Positions 26,135 through 35,620 of a stretch of 64,000 nucleotides of DNA are shown piece after piece. The stretch's first letter is position 1; each line of letters begins with the position of its first letter. The DNA lies in contig NZ_BCAG01000001.1 of assembly GCF_001293685.1 (NCBI RefSeq), forward strand, positions 372,001-436,000. Reading direction: 5' to 3'. This DNA is from Desulfatitalea tepidiphila. GTDB lineage: Bacteria; Desulfobacterota; Desulfobacteria; Desulfobacterales; Desulfosarcinaceae. Both the position numbers and the translations under genes were made by a program. The notes below the pieces were generated by a model. That model was not told where the DNA came from. It made no database searches and was given only the letters and a program-made list of their open reading frames with translations.

Positions 26135-28138
26135 ATGAGAATCAATTTGAAATCGATCTCTTCAAAGCTCATTATCGGAGGCGTTTGCGCCGTTGTGTTG
26201 CCTTTGATGGTCGTCGGATTTCTTTCCTTTTCCAAGGCGCGCGTGGCCATGCAGGATCTGTCGAGGCAACAGGCCGAAGGTGTCGCTGCCGATTTGGCCA
26301 AGCAGACCGCCATGGGGATCAAATCGGAGATCGCACTGGCTCAGGTGATTTCCGGCCAGAAGATGATCGTCAATCTGCTGCTTACTATCGATAAGCTGGG
26401 CTATGGCAACATTCATGACTACACCTATGAAATTTACGCGGATTTGAGAAGCCAGTTCGCCAACATGTCCGACTACTATCAGGCGGTGTTCGTGGCGGAT
26501 AAATCCGGTCTGGTGCTGACCGGTATCTTGGAGAACGGCGAGAGTTACGAAGGCGTCTCCGTCTCCGACCAGGACTATTTTCAGGAGGCCTTGAAAACGG
26601 GCCGTGCGATCATGAGTGATGTCGCCCCCTCCAAAAGCAACGACCAGCCGATCATCGTGGCCTGTGCTCCGGTTCTCAATAAGGAGGGCGATGTTATCGG
26701 CGCCGTCGGTACGGAGATCAAAATCCGCTTTTTTTCGGATCTGGTTGCTGCCCGCAAAATTGGACAATCGGGTTATGGATACATGATCGACAGCAAAGGT
26801 CTCATCCTTGCCCATCCGAACCCGGAGCATGTGTTGCGTCTCGATGTGACCACCGTAAAAGAGATGTCTTCGATCAACCAACGCATGATGGCCGGTGAAA
26901 CCGGTGTTGAGAATTACATTTTCCAGGGCATTCGAAAAACCGCCGCATTTGCGCCCGTGGGATTTAACGGCTGGTCGATCAGCGCCACCCAGAACGAAGA
27001 AGAGTTTCTTGCCGCCTCGGTATCCATTCGCAATACCAATGTCCTGGTTGCCATTCTGGCAGGCCTGATCATGGCGGTGCTGGTGATGCTGGCGGCTCGT
27101 AGCATCGTCCGACCGATCAATGCCGCCGTTGCCGGGCTGAAGGACATCGCCCAGGGAGAAGGTGATCTCACCATGCGGCTGGAGGTCGCCAGCAGGGACG
27201 AAGTCGGCGACCTGGCCCGGTGGTTCAACGTCTTTATCCAAAAGCTGCAAGGTATCATTCGGGACATCGCGTCGGGTGTTCAAACGCTCTCCTCTTCATC
27301 CACCGAATTGTCCGCCATATCCGAACAGATCACCCAGGGAATCCAGAACGTCTCCGAGAAGAGCAATACTGTGTCCGCGGCTTCCGAGGAGATGAGCGCC
27401 AATATGAATAATGTCGCCGCAGCCATGGAGCAGTCCGCCACCAATACCAATATGGTGGCCTCCGCATCGGAAGAGATGTCCAACACCATCGGCGGACTGG
27501 CGACGAATGCTGAAAAAGCGAGGCACATATCCGATGAGGCCGCGCTGAAGGCGTCCGACGCATCGGCCAACATGGATCAGTTGGGCGCGGCAGCCCGGGA
27601 TATTGGCAACGTCGTTGAAACGATCACCGACATCTCGGAGCAGGTGAATCTGCTCGCCCTCAACGCCACCATCGAGGCGGCCCGCGCGGGCGAGGCAGGC
27701 AAGGGTTTTGCTGTTGTTGCAAACGAAATCAAGGAGCTGGCCAAACAGACGGCAGAGGCCACCCTAGAGATCAAAGCCAAGATTGCGGGCATTCAAGGCA
27801 CCACCCAGGTCACGGTCGATCAAATCGGCGACATCGCCCGCGTGATTGCCCGGGTCAACGACCTGGTGGTGACCATTGCGACGTCAGTGGAAGAGCAATC
27901 CTCGGCCACCAAAAATATCGCCAACAATGTGGCCCAAGCCTCCCAAGGCATCCAGGAGGTGAATGAGAACGTCAACCAGAGCTCGCTGGTTTCATCGCAG
28001 ATTGCCGGCGACATCGCCGGTATCAGCAGCGCCATGAATGAGATGACCGACGGCAGCGCCCAGGTCAATATCAGTGCCCAGGACCTTTCCAAACTGGCCG
28101 AGCAACTCGAACAAATGGTCCACCAATTCAAGATTTAG
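26135..28138 (+). CDS. Methyl-accepting chemotaxis protein (dCache sensor)
   Basis: A 667-residue chemoreceptor following the first by 86 bases. A membrane helix at about residues 12-32 is followed by a periplasmic double-Cache domain ([77 protein letters not shown]), a second helix near 300-325 ([18 protein letters not shown]), HAMP and a signalling hairpin [20 protein letters not shown] near residue 505. dCache domains of this type commonly bind amino acids or carboxylates. The C-terminal halves of the two receptors are close paralogues while the sensors differ, suggesting duplication with sensor exchange. Confidence 0.93.
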   Translation: MRINLKSISSKLIIGGVCAVVLPLMVVGFLSFSKARVAMQDLSRQQAEGVAADLAKQTAMGIKSEIALAQVISGQKMIVNLLLTIDKLGYGNIHDYTYEIYADLRSQFANMSDYYQAVFVADKSGLVLTGILENGESYEGVSVSDQDYFQEALKTGRAIMSDVAPSKSNDQPIIVACAPVLNKEGDVIGAVGTEIKIRFFSDLVAARKIGQSGYGYMIDSKGLILAHPNPEHVLRLDVTTVKEMSSINQRMMAGETGVENYIFQGIRKTAAFAPVGFNGWSISATQNEEEFLAASVSIRNTNVLVAILAGLIMAVLVMLAARSIVRPINAAVAGLKDIAQGEGDLTMRLEVASRDEVGDLARWFNVFIQKLQGIIRDIASGVQTLSSSSTELSAISEQITQGIQNVSEKSNTVSAASEEMSANMNNVAAAMEQSATNTNMVASASEEMSNTIGGLATNAEKARHISDEAALKASDASANMDQLGAAARDIGNVVETITDISEQVNLLALNATIEAARAGEAGKGFAVVANEIKELAKQTAEATLEIKAKIAGIQGTTQVTVDQIGDIARVIARVNDLVVTIATSVEEQSSATKNIANNVAQASQGIQEVNENVNQSSLVSSQIAGDIAGISSAMNEMTDGSAQVNISAQDLSKLAEQLEQMVHQFKI

Positions 28139-28252
28139 AGTGCCATCCACAAATGGTCGATTGGTCCGATGTCGGCCGTGGGATCAAATCGCCTGATTCA
28201 ATAGAATGGCCAGCCGGTGCCAATCCCCGAGGGTTTATCGGTGAAGTTTTTG

Positions 28253-28281
28253 TTGACAGGGTAGGAACAGGTCGACATATT
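28253..28281 (+). promoter_or_regulatory. Candidate sigma-70 promoter for the alcohol dehydrogenase
   Basis: TTGACA at 28253-28258, a 17-base spacer and CATATT at 28276-28281 (four of six -10 matches), 89 bases before the dehydrogenase start. Downstream, the leader holds two short tandem repeats: TTGGTTTCAT at 28301 and 28316, and TTGGCCTC at 28327 and 28338. Confidence 0.5.
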
Positions 28282-28369
28282 GTCTCATTTATCTATTTGG
28301 TTGGTTTCATTTTAGTTGGTTTCATCTTGGCCTCAACTTGGCCTCGTAACGCGGATATAGGGAGTCACC

Positions 28370-29545
28370 ATGTCGAACAGTTACAGATTCCATTGCCCGG
28401 TCAAAATCGTCTCCGGAGAGAACTCGCTGGATAAACTCCCCGGAGAGTTCAAACAACTCGGCGGCAAGCGGATCCTTATCGTCACGGATCAGGGGGTGGC
28501 CAAGGCCGGCCTGCTCGACCTGATACAGGGTGCCGTAGCCGAATCCGACCTGGTCATCGGTGCGGTTTACGATCGGGTACCCCCGGATTCACCGGTATCG
28601 GCGGTGTTGGAGATCGTTGAGCTATACAAGCAGCACGATTGTGACGCTATCCTGGCAGTGGGCGGCGGATCGGCCATCGACACGGCCAAGGGCGTCAAGA
28701 TCAAACTGGCCGACGATGACATCGATTTAATGAATTTCAAGGCGGTCCTTCGGATGGTCAAACCGACCCGTCCCCTGGTCGTCATTCCCACCACAGCCGG
28801 CACAGGTTCCGAAGTGACATCGGCGGCCGTCATCTCCGACCCGGACAAAGGCATCAAGCTCTCCTTGATTTCGCCGTCGATGCCGCCCAATACCGCGGTG
28901 ATCGATCCCCGTATGACCGCCACCCTGCCACCGCGGCTGACCGCATCCACCGGCATGGATGCCCTGACACACGCCGTGGAAGCTTGCCTGGGTATTCAAA
29001 AGAATCCGATCAGCGATGCGGTGGCCGCGTCGGCCATCCGTTTGATATTCAACAACCTGGTCGAAGCGGTCCGCAATGGGAAGAATCTGCAAGCCCGCCT
29101 TGGCATGGCCAATGCCGCAACTCTGGCCGGCATCGCCTTTTCCAATTCCATGGTCACCATGGTGCATGCCATCGGGCACTCCCTGGGTGCCGTGTGCCAT
29201 TTGCCGCATGGCGATGCCATGGCGATTTGCCTGCCCGACGTGCTCGAATTTAATCTGGATGCCATTGGCCGAGATCTCGGTGAGCTTCTGCTGCCCATGG
29301 CCGGCGCCACCGAGTATGTCCAGACACCCGAGTCGCAGCGCGGCGTGCGGGTGATCGAAAAGATCCGGGAGCTGCGCAAGACCCTGCATGAACTTTCCGG
29401 CCTGCCGATTACATTGAAAGACGCCGGCGTGTCCGAGGAAAAACTGTCGGCCGTGGCGGATGTATCTCCCAAGGATGGGGCGGCGTTTTACAATCGCAAG
29501 AAATTCACAGCCGAGGATGCTTTGGCGGTGCTGAAGAGAATGTAG
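28370..29545 (+). CDS. Iron-containing alcohol dehydrogenase
   Basis: A 391-residue type III NAD(P)-dependent alcohol dehydrogenase. The nucleotide motif GGGSAID and the following PTTAGTGSEVTSAAVI segment (about residues 98-150) are canonical, as are the metal ligands in GMDALTHAVEACLG and in HAIGHSLGAVCHLPHGDAM. It would interconvert a primary alcohol and aldehyde in the cytoplasm. The gene stands alone with its own candidate promoter and is followed by a strong hairpin. In the context of the Mo-aldehyde oxidoreductase at the other end of the window, an alcohol-aldehyde-acid path is conceivable but not linked by position. Confidence 0.93.
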   Translation: MSNSYRFHCPVKIVSGENSLDKLPGEFKQLGGKRILIVTDQGVAKAGLLDLIQGAVAESDLVIGAVYDRVPPDSPVSAVLEIVELYKQHDCDAILAVGGGSAIDTAKGVKIKLADDDIDLMNFKAVLRMVKPTRPLVVIPTTAGTGSEVTSAAVISDPDKGIKLSLISPSMPPNTAVIDPRMTATLPPRLTASTGMDALTHAVEACLGIQKNPISDAVAASAIRLIFNNLVEAVRNGKNLQARLGMANAATLAGIAFSNSMVTMVHAIGHSLGAVCHLPHGDAMAICLPDVLEFNLDAIGRDLGELLLPMAGATEYVQTPESQRGVRVIEKIRELRKTLHELSGLPITLKDAGVSEEKLSAVADVSPKDGAAFYNRKKFTAEDALAVLKRM

Positions 29546-29565
29546 GCAGTATCTTGCGGATGGGT

Positions 29566-29592
29566 GCGGGGCTGGTGGCATCACCACCCCGC
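29566..29592. terminator. Hairpin between convergent adh and FnIII genes
   Basis: Stem GCGGGG-CT-GGTG pairs with CACC-A-CCCCGC around a GCAT loop. No T-run follows on either strand, so it is a probable 3'-end stabiliser or factor-assisted terminator shared by the convergent genes. Confidence 0.55.
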
Positions 29593-29647
29593 CAGGCGGA
29601 CCTTAAGACTTTCGGCTTTTCTCTCCCTTTGGCCTGCAGGGATGGTT

Positions 29648-30061
29648 TTATTGTCCGGATAGGGATGAGATGAAGCAGCCGCCGCCCCCACCTCCACCGC
29701 CGCCCGATGACCCCCCATCGTTGTCCAGGCTGTTGCTGTTCGAGTCGTCCCCCAATACCGAAGCGAGGTACACCTCGTTGGAATTGCCGCTTTCGTTTCC
29801 GTCGTTGTCATAGGCCCTTACGACGAAGTAGTAGGATTCATATTCGTCAAAACCGGTGACTGTGCATTGGTTGGCGGTGCCTTGCCATTCAGGATATCTG
29901 TAGTCATAGGCTTCGCCGCGTTCCCGGGCATACAATCGGTAGCCGGCAAGGTTATCATCTGTGTTGGTATCCCACGCCAGAGTAACTTCTCTAGCGATGC
30001 CAATGGCGGGATATAAAAAAAGAAGAAGTGTTAGGAGTCCAAGACGTTTGAGAAAAAGCAT
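29648..30061 (-). CDS. Small exported fibronectin type III protein with poly-Gly/CFI-like tail
   Basis: 137 residues from ATG 30061 with AAGGGA upstream. The signal peptide (MLFLKRLGLLTLLLFLYPAIGIA) is followed by one FnIII-like domain (VTLAWDTNTDDNLAGYRLYA ... YYFVVRAYDNDGNESGNSNE, residues 25-95), an Asp/Asn/Ser linker, nine consecutive glycines and the ending CFISSLSGQ. The Gly-run plus CFI resembles the start of the CFI-box C-terminal anchoring or processing domain, whose usual longer continuation is absent. Either the domain is truncated or this short form is a variant; reading the other frames past the stop gives no continuation. Confidence 0.75.
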   Translation of the reverse strand: MLFLKRLGLLTLLLFLYPAIGIAREVTLAWDTNTDDNLAGYRLYARERGEAYDYRYPEWQGTANQCTVTGFDEYESYYFVVRAYDNDGNESGNSNEVYLASVLGDDSNSNSLDNDGGSSGGGGGGGGGCFISSLSGQ

Positions 30062-30435
30062 AAAGTCCCTTCAGATTCTATTGGATTTGGCGTTCTCGGT
30101 GAGCCGCGCCCGCCAAGGCCGAAGCAAAACCAATGCCATGTTTATCATTGCGGGATCGAGCATGCTTTATCTGGGCTATAACTTTTTGAAACTAAAGTGG
30201 TTTAATTATTTTGCGGTTGGGTGAAGTCGGCTTCTTGGCGTCATCAATGGGTTGCCTCGAAACGATGTTGGTTGGCGCATGTCGATTTTCTAAATCGCCT
30301 GGGATGCGGTATTGAAGGTCTCTGGGGATATTTTCAGATGTTAACAATGCAGAGAACGGAGCCGATTCGGCTCAGAACGATTTTTTCACGCCGGTTGGCA
30401 TGTTTCGTAACCCGTGTGGGTCGAGAACTGTCAAG
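30062..30435. other. Intergenic region with a possible plus-strand terminator
   Basis: No gene is supported. At 30359-30373 a perfect stem GAGCCGA-T-TCGGCTC is followed nine bases later by TTTTTT, which could act as a plus-strand terminator, though no plus-strand gene precedes it closely. Confidence 0.35.
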
Positions 30436-30834
30436 CTATATTTTTATCCGATAGCACATCTTGGCCGGTATCGCCCCTCGGACGCCGCCGGTCGGATCCG
30501 GGGTGTCGCCCTCCCGACGGGGGATGAGGTGGATGTGAGCGTGAAAGATCGTCTGCCCGGCGGATCTGCCGCAGTTCATGCCGATATTGAAACCCGTTAT
30601 GGTGGGGTCGGCGGCACTGAGTTTTTCCTTTAGAAGATGCACCAGGTGGTCTGCGTCCCGGCATTCCGTTTCGGTCATGGCGAACCAGTCGGATGCATGC
30701 CGTTTGGGGATGACCAGGTGGTGGCCCGGGGAGACTGGGAATCGATCCTCGATGGCCCAGACCGATTGGTATTCCGCCACAATCCGGTCTTTAATCCGTT
30801 CCGGGCAGAAGCGGCAGTCGACTTCGGAACGCAA
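30436..30834 (-). CDS. HIT-family protein (histidine triad nucleotide hydrolase)
   Basis: 132 residues. The start is TTG at 30834, with GGGGG upstream and an in-frame stop just before it, so no longer form exists. The Cys pair in DCRFCPERIK is the zinc site common in Hint/HIT proteins, and the histidine triad is HAHIHLIP near residue 100. GFNIGMNCGRSAGQTIFHAH is the full HIT core. It would hydrolyse a nucleotide phosphoramidate or dinucleotide polyphosphate in the cytoplasm. It stands alone, divergent from the TRAP operon. Confidence 0.9.
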   Translation of the reverse strand: MRSEVDCRFCPERIKDRIVAEYQSVWAIEDRFPVSPGHHLVIPKRHASDWFAMTETECRDADHLVHLLKEKLSAADPTITGFNIGMNCGRSAGQTIFHAHIHLIPRREGDTPDPTGGVRGAIPAKMCYRIKI

Positions 30835-31110
30835 TGTCTACCCCCTGTTCAAGCGATGGGTCGTGGTTCCCACAAACACTTCCATTTGCGACAAGCGGCT
30901 TTGAATGTCTACGTTTTTATCATATTTCCAATCCCGAAGCCATTGATCCAGCATGCGGTCGCCTCCATTGTTGACAACCTGGTCGCTTGCACGGTAACTT
31001 GCTGCGCTTGTTTGGCGGATTTTAGAGCCGATCGTTCCATTGAATCCTTGGTCCGAAATTTCAATTTTTCACTTTACGCTTCCGGCAACGCCGGGAGAGG
31101 AGGATCTCCC

Positions 31111-32139
31111 ATGAAAAAGAGCTTCCAACTGATCGCCTTGAGTCTGTCTTTTCTGTGCGTCTGGGGTGTGCTTGGTTCAATCGGATTGGCCACATCCTGG
31201 GCGGGTACGATCCAATTGACCTACAGCAATTTTTTCCCCCCCACCCATATTCAGAGTCAGCTGGCCGAAGGCTGGTGCCAGGAGGTGGCGCGGCGCACGG
31301 AAGGCCGAGTGAAAGTTCAGTATTTTGCAGGCCAGACCTTGACCCAGGCCAATCAGACCTATGACAGCGTACTTGACGGCATCGCCGACATCGGCTTTTC
31401 GGCCTTTGCCTACACCCGCGGCCGTTTTCCGGTCATGGGGGCCATTGATTTGCCCATGGGGTATCCGGACGGCGTCACGGCAACGCGGGTGGCCAATTCG
31501 ATCTACGAGCAATTTTTGCCCAAAGAGTTGGAAAATACCCAATTGATGTACATTCACGCGCACGGTGCGGGGCTGATTCACACCCGCGGCCGGGCGGTGC
31601 GTACGTTGGAGGATTTGAAGGGGCTCAAGATCCGCTCGACGGGCATCAGTGCCCAGATGGTCAAGGCATTGGGGGCCACGCCGGTGCCCATGCCCATGCC
31701 GGAATCATACCAGAGCCTTCAAAAGGGGGTGGTGGACGGCTCCGCCAATCCCATTGAAACCAACAAGGGCTGGAAGCTGGGCGAGGTGCTCGACTACGTG
31801 ACCCTGGCCTATCCGGTGGCCTATACCACCTCGTTTTTTGTGGTGATGAACAAAGCCAAGTGGGAGAGTATAGACCCCAAGGATCAGGCGGTGATCCGGG
31901 AGATCAACAAAGAGTGGGCCGTCAAACATGGCGAAGCCTGGGATACCAGTGACAAAGAGGGGTTGCAATTCTTCCTCGATCAGGGCAATACGACCGTCGA
32001 GATCGATCCCAAGGAGGCTGCCCGTTGGCAGGCGGCCGTGGCGCCGATGATCGACGAATATGCCAAGTCTCTGGATGAAAAGGGGTTGAGAGGGACCGAT
32101 GTGATCGCGGCCATTCGTCAAGAGCTGAGCAAAAAATAG
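31111..32139 (+). CDS. dctP: TRAP transporter solute-binding protein DctP
   Basis: A 342-residue periplasmic binding protein. The ATG at 31111 sits behind GGAGAGGAGG; the open frame upstream is not coding. The signal peptide (MKKSFQLIALSLSFLCVWGVLGS ... ATSWAG) precedes the mature start IQLTYSNFFPPTHIQSQLAE. The DctP core has the conserved LKGLKIRSTGISAQMVKALG with the ligand-pairing Arg and PMPMPESYQSLQKGVVDGSA. It probably binds a carboxylate through that Arg. First gene of the dctPQM operon. Confidence 0.93.
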   Translation: MKKSFQLIALSLSFLCVWGVLGSIGLATSWAGTIQLTYSNFFPPTHIQSQLAEGWCQEVARRTEGRVKVQYFAGQTLTQANQTYDSVLDGIADIGFSAFAYTRGRFPVMGAIDLPMGYPDGVTATRVANSIYEQFLPKELENTQLMYIHAHGAGLIHTRGRAVRTLEDLKGLKIRSTGISAQMVKALGATPVPMPMPESYQSLQKGVVDGSANPIETNKGWKLGEVLDYVTLAYPVAYTTSFFVVMNKAKWESIDPKDQAVIREINKEWAVKHGEAWDTSDKEGLQFFLDQGNTTVEIDPKEAARWQAAVAPMIDEYAKSLDEKGLRGTDVIAAIRQELSKK

Positions 32140-32148
32140 AGAGATCCG

Positions 32149-32709
32149 ATGCCAAACGAGAGCGGTCCCGGTGGGTCGGCCGACCACCGGGCCGATGCTT
32201 TTTGGAACCAGAGGTGTGACGCCATGCAGGTTTTGGGTAAAATCATCGACTTCTTGTCCGATAAATTGAAAATCTGCGGTGCCGCCTGCCTGGTGGGAAT
32301 GAGCCTGCTGACGTGCGTCGACGTCATCGGGCGTTTTTTTAAACAACCCGTTTTCGGGTCGGTGGAGCTGGTCAGTTTCATGGGGGTCCTGGCCGCCGCT
32401 GCCGCCCTTCCGTTTACCCACCAGACCCGGGGCCATATCGGGGTGGAGATCTTCGTGCGCCGCATGCCTGAAAAGCGGCGCCTGTTGGTCGATGTGTGCA
32501 CCGGCATCGTAAGCTTTGCTTTCTTCGTGGTGGTGACCTGGCGCATGGTGGTCTATGCCCTGAGTTTAAAATCGTCGGGAGAGGTCTCCATGAACCTGGA
32601 GCTGCCCGAGTACCTGATCATCGTTGCCGTGGCCGGCTGTTTTCTGGTGCTTTCCGCCGTGATCGTCAAGGGAGTGATCGAAACCTGGAGTGAGTTGCTG
32701 CGTAAATGA
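32149..32709 (+). CDS. dctQ: TRAP transporter small permease DctQ
   Basis: 186 residues from ATG 32149, nine bases after dctP. An alternative ATG at 32224 (MQVLGKIIDF) with AGAGGTG upstream gives 161 residues and is equally plausible, since the extra N-terminal 25 residues are polar and unlike the family. Four membrane helices are visible (about 45-65, 75-95, 115-140, 155-180 of the longer form), with the family motif VDVIGRFFKQPVFGSVELV. The stop overlaps the dctM start by four bases (ATGA). Confidence 0.9.
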   Translation: MPNESGPGGSADHRADAFWNQRCDAMQVLGKIIDFLSDKLKICGAACLVGMSLLTCVDVIGRFFKQPVFGSVELVSFMGVLAAAAALPFTHQTRGHIGVEIFVRRMPEKRRLLVDVCTGIVSFAFFVVVTWRMVVYALSLKSSGEVSMNLELPEYLIIVAVAGCFLVLSAVIVKGVIETWSELLRK

Positions 32710-34019
32710 GTCCCACGGTCATCGGTATTATCGGCATCGTCTTGATGGTATTGGTCTTCTTGACCCGGATGCCTGTCTCCTACGTCATGGCGACGGTCGG
32801 TTTCCTGGGGTTCAGCACCATGGTCTCGGTGCAGGGCGCCCTCAACCTGCTGGCCAAGGAGTTTTATTCTGTTTTTTCATCATATGGTTTGACGACCGTA
32901 CCTCTTTTTATTCTCATGGGCCAATTGGCCTTCAACAGCGGTATCAGCCGACGACTCTACAATACGGCTTATACGTTTCTGGGGGGGACCCGGGGTGGTT
33001 TGGCCGTGGCCACGGTTTCGGCCTGTACGGCCTTCGGTGCCGTGTGCGGATCGAGTCCGGCGACCGCGGCCACCATGGCCACCGTCGGGCTACCGGAGAT
33101 GAAGCGGTACCGATACGCCGATGAGCTGGCTGCAGGGGCGGTTGCCTCGGGCGGCGGCCTGGGCATGATCATGCCGCCCAGTGTCGTGCTCATCGTTTAC
33201 GGCGTGCTGACCGAGCAATCCATCGGCAAGCTGTTTGTGGCCGGTATCGTGCCGGCTTTCCTCATTACCGCCTTGTTTTGTGCGGCCATCATGATCTGGT
33301 GCGCCATTGCCCCGGACCAGGGTCCCCGGGGGCAATCCTTTTCCTGGACAGCCCGGTTGAAATCAATGCGGGATTTGAGTGAAACCGTCGCCGTCTTTGC
33401 GCTCGTCATGGGGGGGCTTTTTTTCGGATGGTTCACCCCCACCGAGGCGGCCGCGGTGGGCGTCGTCGGAGTGGTGTTGGTGTCGGGCATCCGGCGCCAG
33501 TTGAGCTGGGGCGGATTCAAAAACGCCTTGTACGAAACCCTCAAGACCTCCTGTATGGTGATGATGCTCATCGCCGGGGCCGTGGTGTTCGGCAAATTCA
33601 TGGCCGTGACGCGTATCCCGTTCAATATCGCATCCTGGATCGAACATCTCGACCTGCCGCCCATCCTCATCCTGTCGCTGATTGTCCTGGTCTACTTCCT
33701 GGGCGGCTGTTTCATGGATTCCCTGGCCCTGGTCATGCTGACCGTGCCGATTTTTTATCCGCTGGTCCTCCAGTTGGGCTACGATCCCATCTGGTTCGGC
33801 ATCGTGATCGTGATGGTGACCGAGATGGGTGTCATCACGCCGCCGGTGGGTATCAACGTCTATGTGGTCTATGGCGTGGCCATGGGAATGAAGGAGTCGA
33901 TCACTCTCGAATCCATCTTCAAGGGCATTCTGCCGTTTCTCCTGGCCATACTGGTCGGTATCGCCATCATCGCCGTTTTTCCCCGGTTGGTTCTATTTTT
34001 GCCGAATTTGATGTATTGA
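32706..34019 (+). CDS. dctM: TRAP transporter large permease DctM
   Basis: A 437-residue transport subunit with about 12 membrane segments. DctM signatures: MGQLAFNSGISRRLYNTAY, AVCGSSPATAATMATVGLPE, the GGGLGMIMPPSVVLIVYGVL discontinuous helix, and EMGVITPPVGINVYVVYGVA near the end. It carries Na+-coupled substrate movement with DctQ. It is translationally coupled to dctQ. No terminator with a T-run is obvious after the stop. Confidence 0.95.
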   Translation: MSPTVIGIIGIVLMVLVFLTRMPVSYVMATVGFLGFSTMVSVQGALNLLAKEFYSVFSSYGLTTVPLFILMGQLAFNSGISRRLYNTAYTFLGGTRGGLAVATVSACTAFGAVCGSSPATAATMATVGLPEMKRYRYADELAAGAVASGGGLGMIMPPSVVLIVYGVLTEQSIGKLFVAGIVPAFLITALFCAAIMIWCAIAPDQGPRGQSFSWTARLKSMRDLSETVAVFALVMGGLFFGWFTPTEAAAVGVVGVVLVSGIRRQLSWGGFKNALYETLKTSCMVMMLIAGAVVFGKFMAVTRIPFNIASWIEHLDLPPILILSLIVLVYFLGGCFMDSLALVMLTVPIFYPLVLQLGYDPIWFGIVIVMVTEMGVITPPVGINVYVVYGVAMGMKESITLESIFKGILPFLLAILVGIAIIAVFPRLVLFLPNLMY

Positions 34020-34379
34020 CCCCTCTTTCTACCTTTTTTTCAACGGTTCTGCTCTTCCCGTGGTTCGATGAAATTTACATACTGTCAGCTATTTTGCCAG
34101 CCATTGCGCCTATCCCCGGCTGCGGGTCGCGCCTCGATGATGACCAATTCAAATGATTTCAGAAGATTAATTCGAGTGCCGACAAAGGCCCGTCTGGCAT
34201 GAAGATTGCGGATTCACGATAAATCATAGGGTGCGCTGTTTATTGATCCGTTCTTTAAAAAGTGACCGGACCGCCATGCACGAGGCCTGTGCCTTGACAT
34301 CGGCGCCATATTTTTGTTGGGGCCGCAAGGCCCCGTGCGGACGGCCGGGTCGCATCGCGCGCGGGGGAGGCGCCAGGTC
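34020..34379. other. Intergenic region upstream of phosphofructokinase, with a GNRA hairpin
   Basis: No gene. A compact hairpin GGGGCC-GCAA-GGCCCC at 34319-34334 has a GNRA tetraloop, 45 bases before the pfk start, within its likely leader. TTGACA at 34294 is a possible -35 element without a good partner. Confidence 0.35.
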
Positions 34380-35549
34380 ATGAGCAATACAAACATTCGG
34401 ACCATTGGCATCTTGACGGGTGGTGGTGATGTGCCCGGTCTCAACCCATGCATCAAACAGCTCGTGGTGCGGGCGTCCCAACTGGGGATCCGGGTGCTGG
34501 GCATTCGCAGGGGATGGGCCGGTCTCTTGGAATATTCGCCCGACACACCCGAGGCTGGAACGGAATTTGTTCGGCCGCTGGACCCATCCAACGTCAGGAC
34601 CATCGATCGGTCGGGCGGCACTATTCTGCACACTTCACGGACCAACCCGAGTGCCGTGACATACAAAGATGCGCCTGCATTCCTTCAGGACTCCTTCGCC
34701 GATCCCTCCAAAAAAGTGGATTTCACCGCTCATGTGCTGAAAAACCTCACCCACCTGGGCATCGATCTGCTGGTGCCCATCGGCGGTGACGACACGCTCT
34801 CGTTCGCCGCCCGTCTCCATCAGGAGGGGTTTCCGGTGATCGCCATTCCCAAGACCATGGATAACGATGTGATCGGCACCGACTATTGCATCGGGTTTTC
34901 CACGGCCGTGACGCGCAGCGTGAATTTCATTCATGCCCTGCGGACCTCTTCGGGGTCCCATGAACGCATCGCCGTCGTCGAACTTTTCGGCCGCTATTGC
35001 GGTGAAACCTCCCTGGTTTCCGGCTACCTGGCCGGCGCGGACCGGGTCCTCATCTCGGAAGTGCCGTTCGATATCGATCGCCTGGCCCGTTTTCTGGTCG
35101 ATGACCGGCGGGCCAATCCCAGCCGCTACGCCATGCTGACCATCAGCGAAGGGGCCAGTATGGTTGGGGGGGACATGGTGTTGCGCGGCGAAGCCGATGC
35201 CTTCGGCCATCGAAAGCTGGGCGGGATCGGGGCGGTGACGGCCGAAGCAATCAAAAAGCTAACGGGACTTGGCATCATTTTCCAGCCGCTGTTTTACCTC
35301 ATGCGCAGCGGCTCGCCCGATTCGTTGGACCTGATGGTGGCCATGAACTACGCCAACCTGACCATCGAGTTGATCGGCCAGGGACAAAGCGGCCGAATGG
35401 TGGCCCTGGTTCAGGGCCGCTATACGGCGCTTCGTCTGGATGACCTTAAGGGCGGTGCCAAACGGGTGGATGTGGAAAGCCTATACGATGCCGAAGCCTA
35501 TCGTCCGATCATTCGCAAGGCCGAGGGCATGCCCATGTTCCTCTATTGA
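34380..35549 (+). CDS. 6-phosphofructokinase, sequence signature of the PPi-dependent type
   Basis: A 389-residue PFK. ATG 34380 has GGAGG eight bases before it. The donor-binding start is [16 protein letters not shown]. The residues that separate donors are visible: [10 protein letters not shown] has Asp where E. coli ATP-PFK has Gly104, and IPKTMDND has Lys where it has Gly124. This Asp/Lys pair is the known signature of pyrophosphate-dependent enzymes. The substrate segment [20 protein letters not shown] is intact. It would reversibly convert fructose-6-P and fructose-1,6-P2. It lies just upstream of an FBP aldolase/phosphatase gene, suggesting both act on the same node. Confidence 0.87.
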   Translation: MSNTNIRTIGILTGGGDVPGLNPCIKQLVVRASQLGIRVLGIRRGWAGLLEYSPDTPEAGTEFVRPLDPSNVRTIDRSGGTILHTSRTNPSAVTYKDAPAFLQDSFADPSKKVDFTAHVLKNLTHLGIDLLVPIGGDDTLSFAARLHQEGFPVIAIPKTMDNDVIGTDYCIGFSTAVTRSVNFIHALRTSSGSHERIAVVELFGRYCGETSLVSGYLAGADRVLISEVPFDIDRLARFLVDDRRANPSRYAMLTISEGASMVGGDMVLRGEADAFGHRKLGGIGAVTAEAIKKLTGLGIIFQPLFYLMRSGSPDSLDLMVAMNYANLTIELIGQGQSGRMVALVQGRYTALRLDDLKGGAKRVDVESLYDAEAYRPIIRKAEGMPMFLY

Positions 35550-35620
35550 TCGCATCGACGGTGGGTTCATTACTCCCGCAGGACCGGGCAGGGCCTGCGG
35601 ATGGGAAAGGAGAGGGTGAC

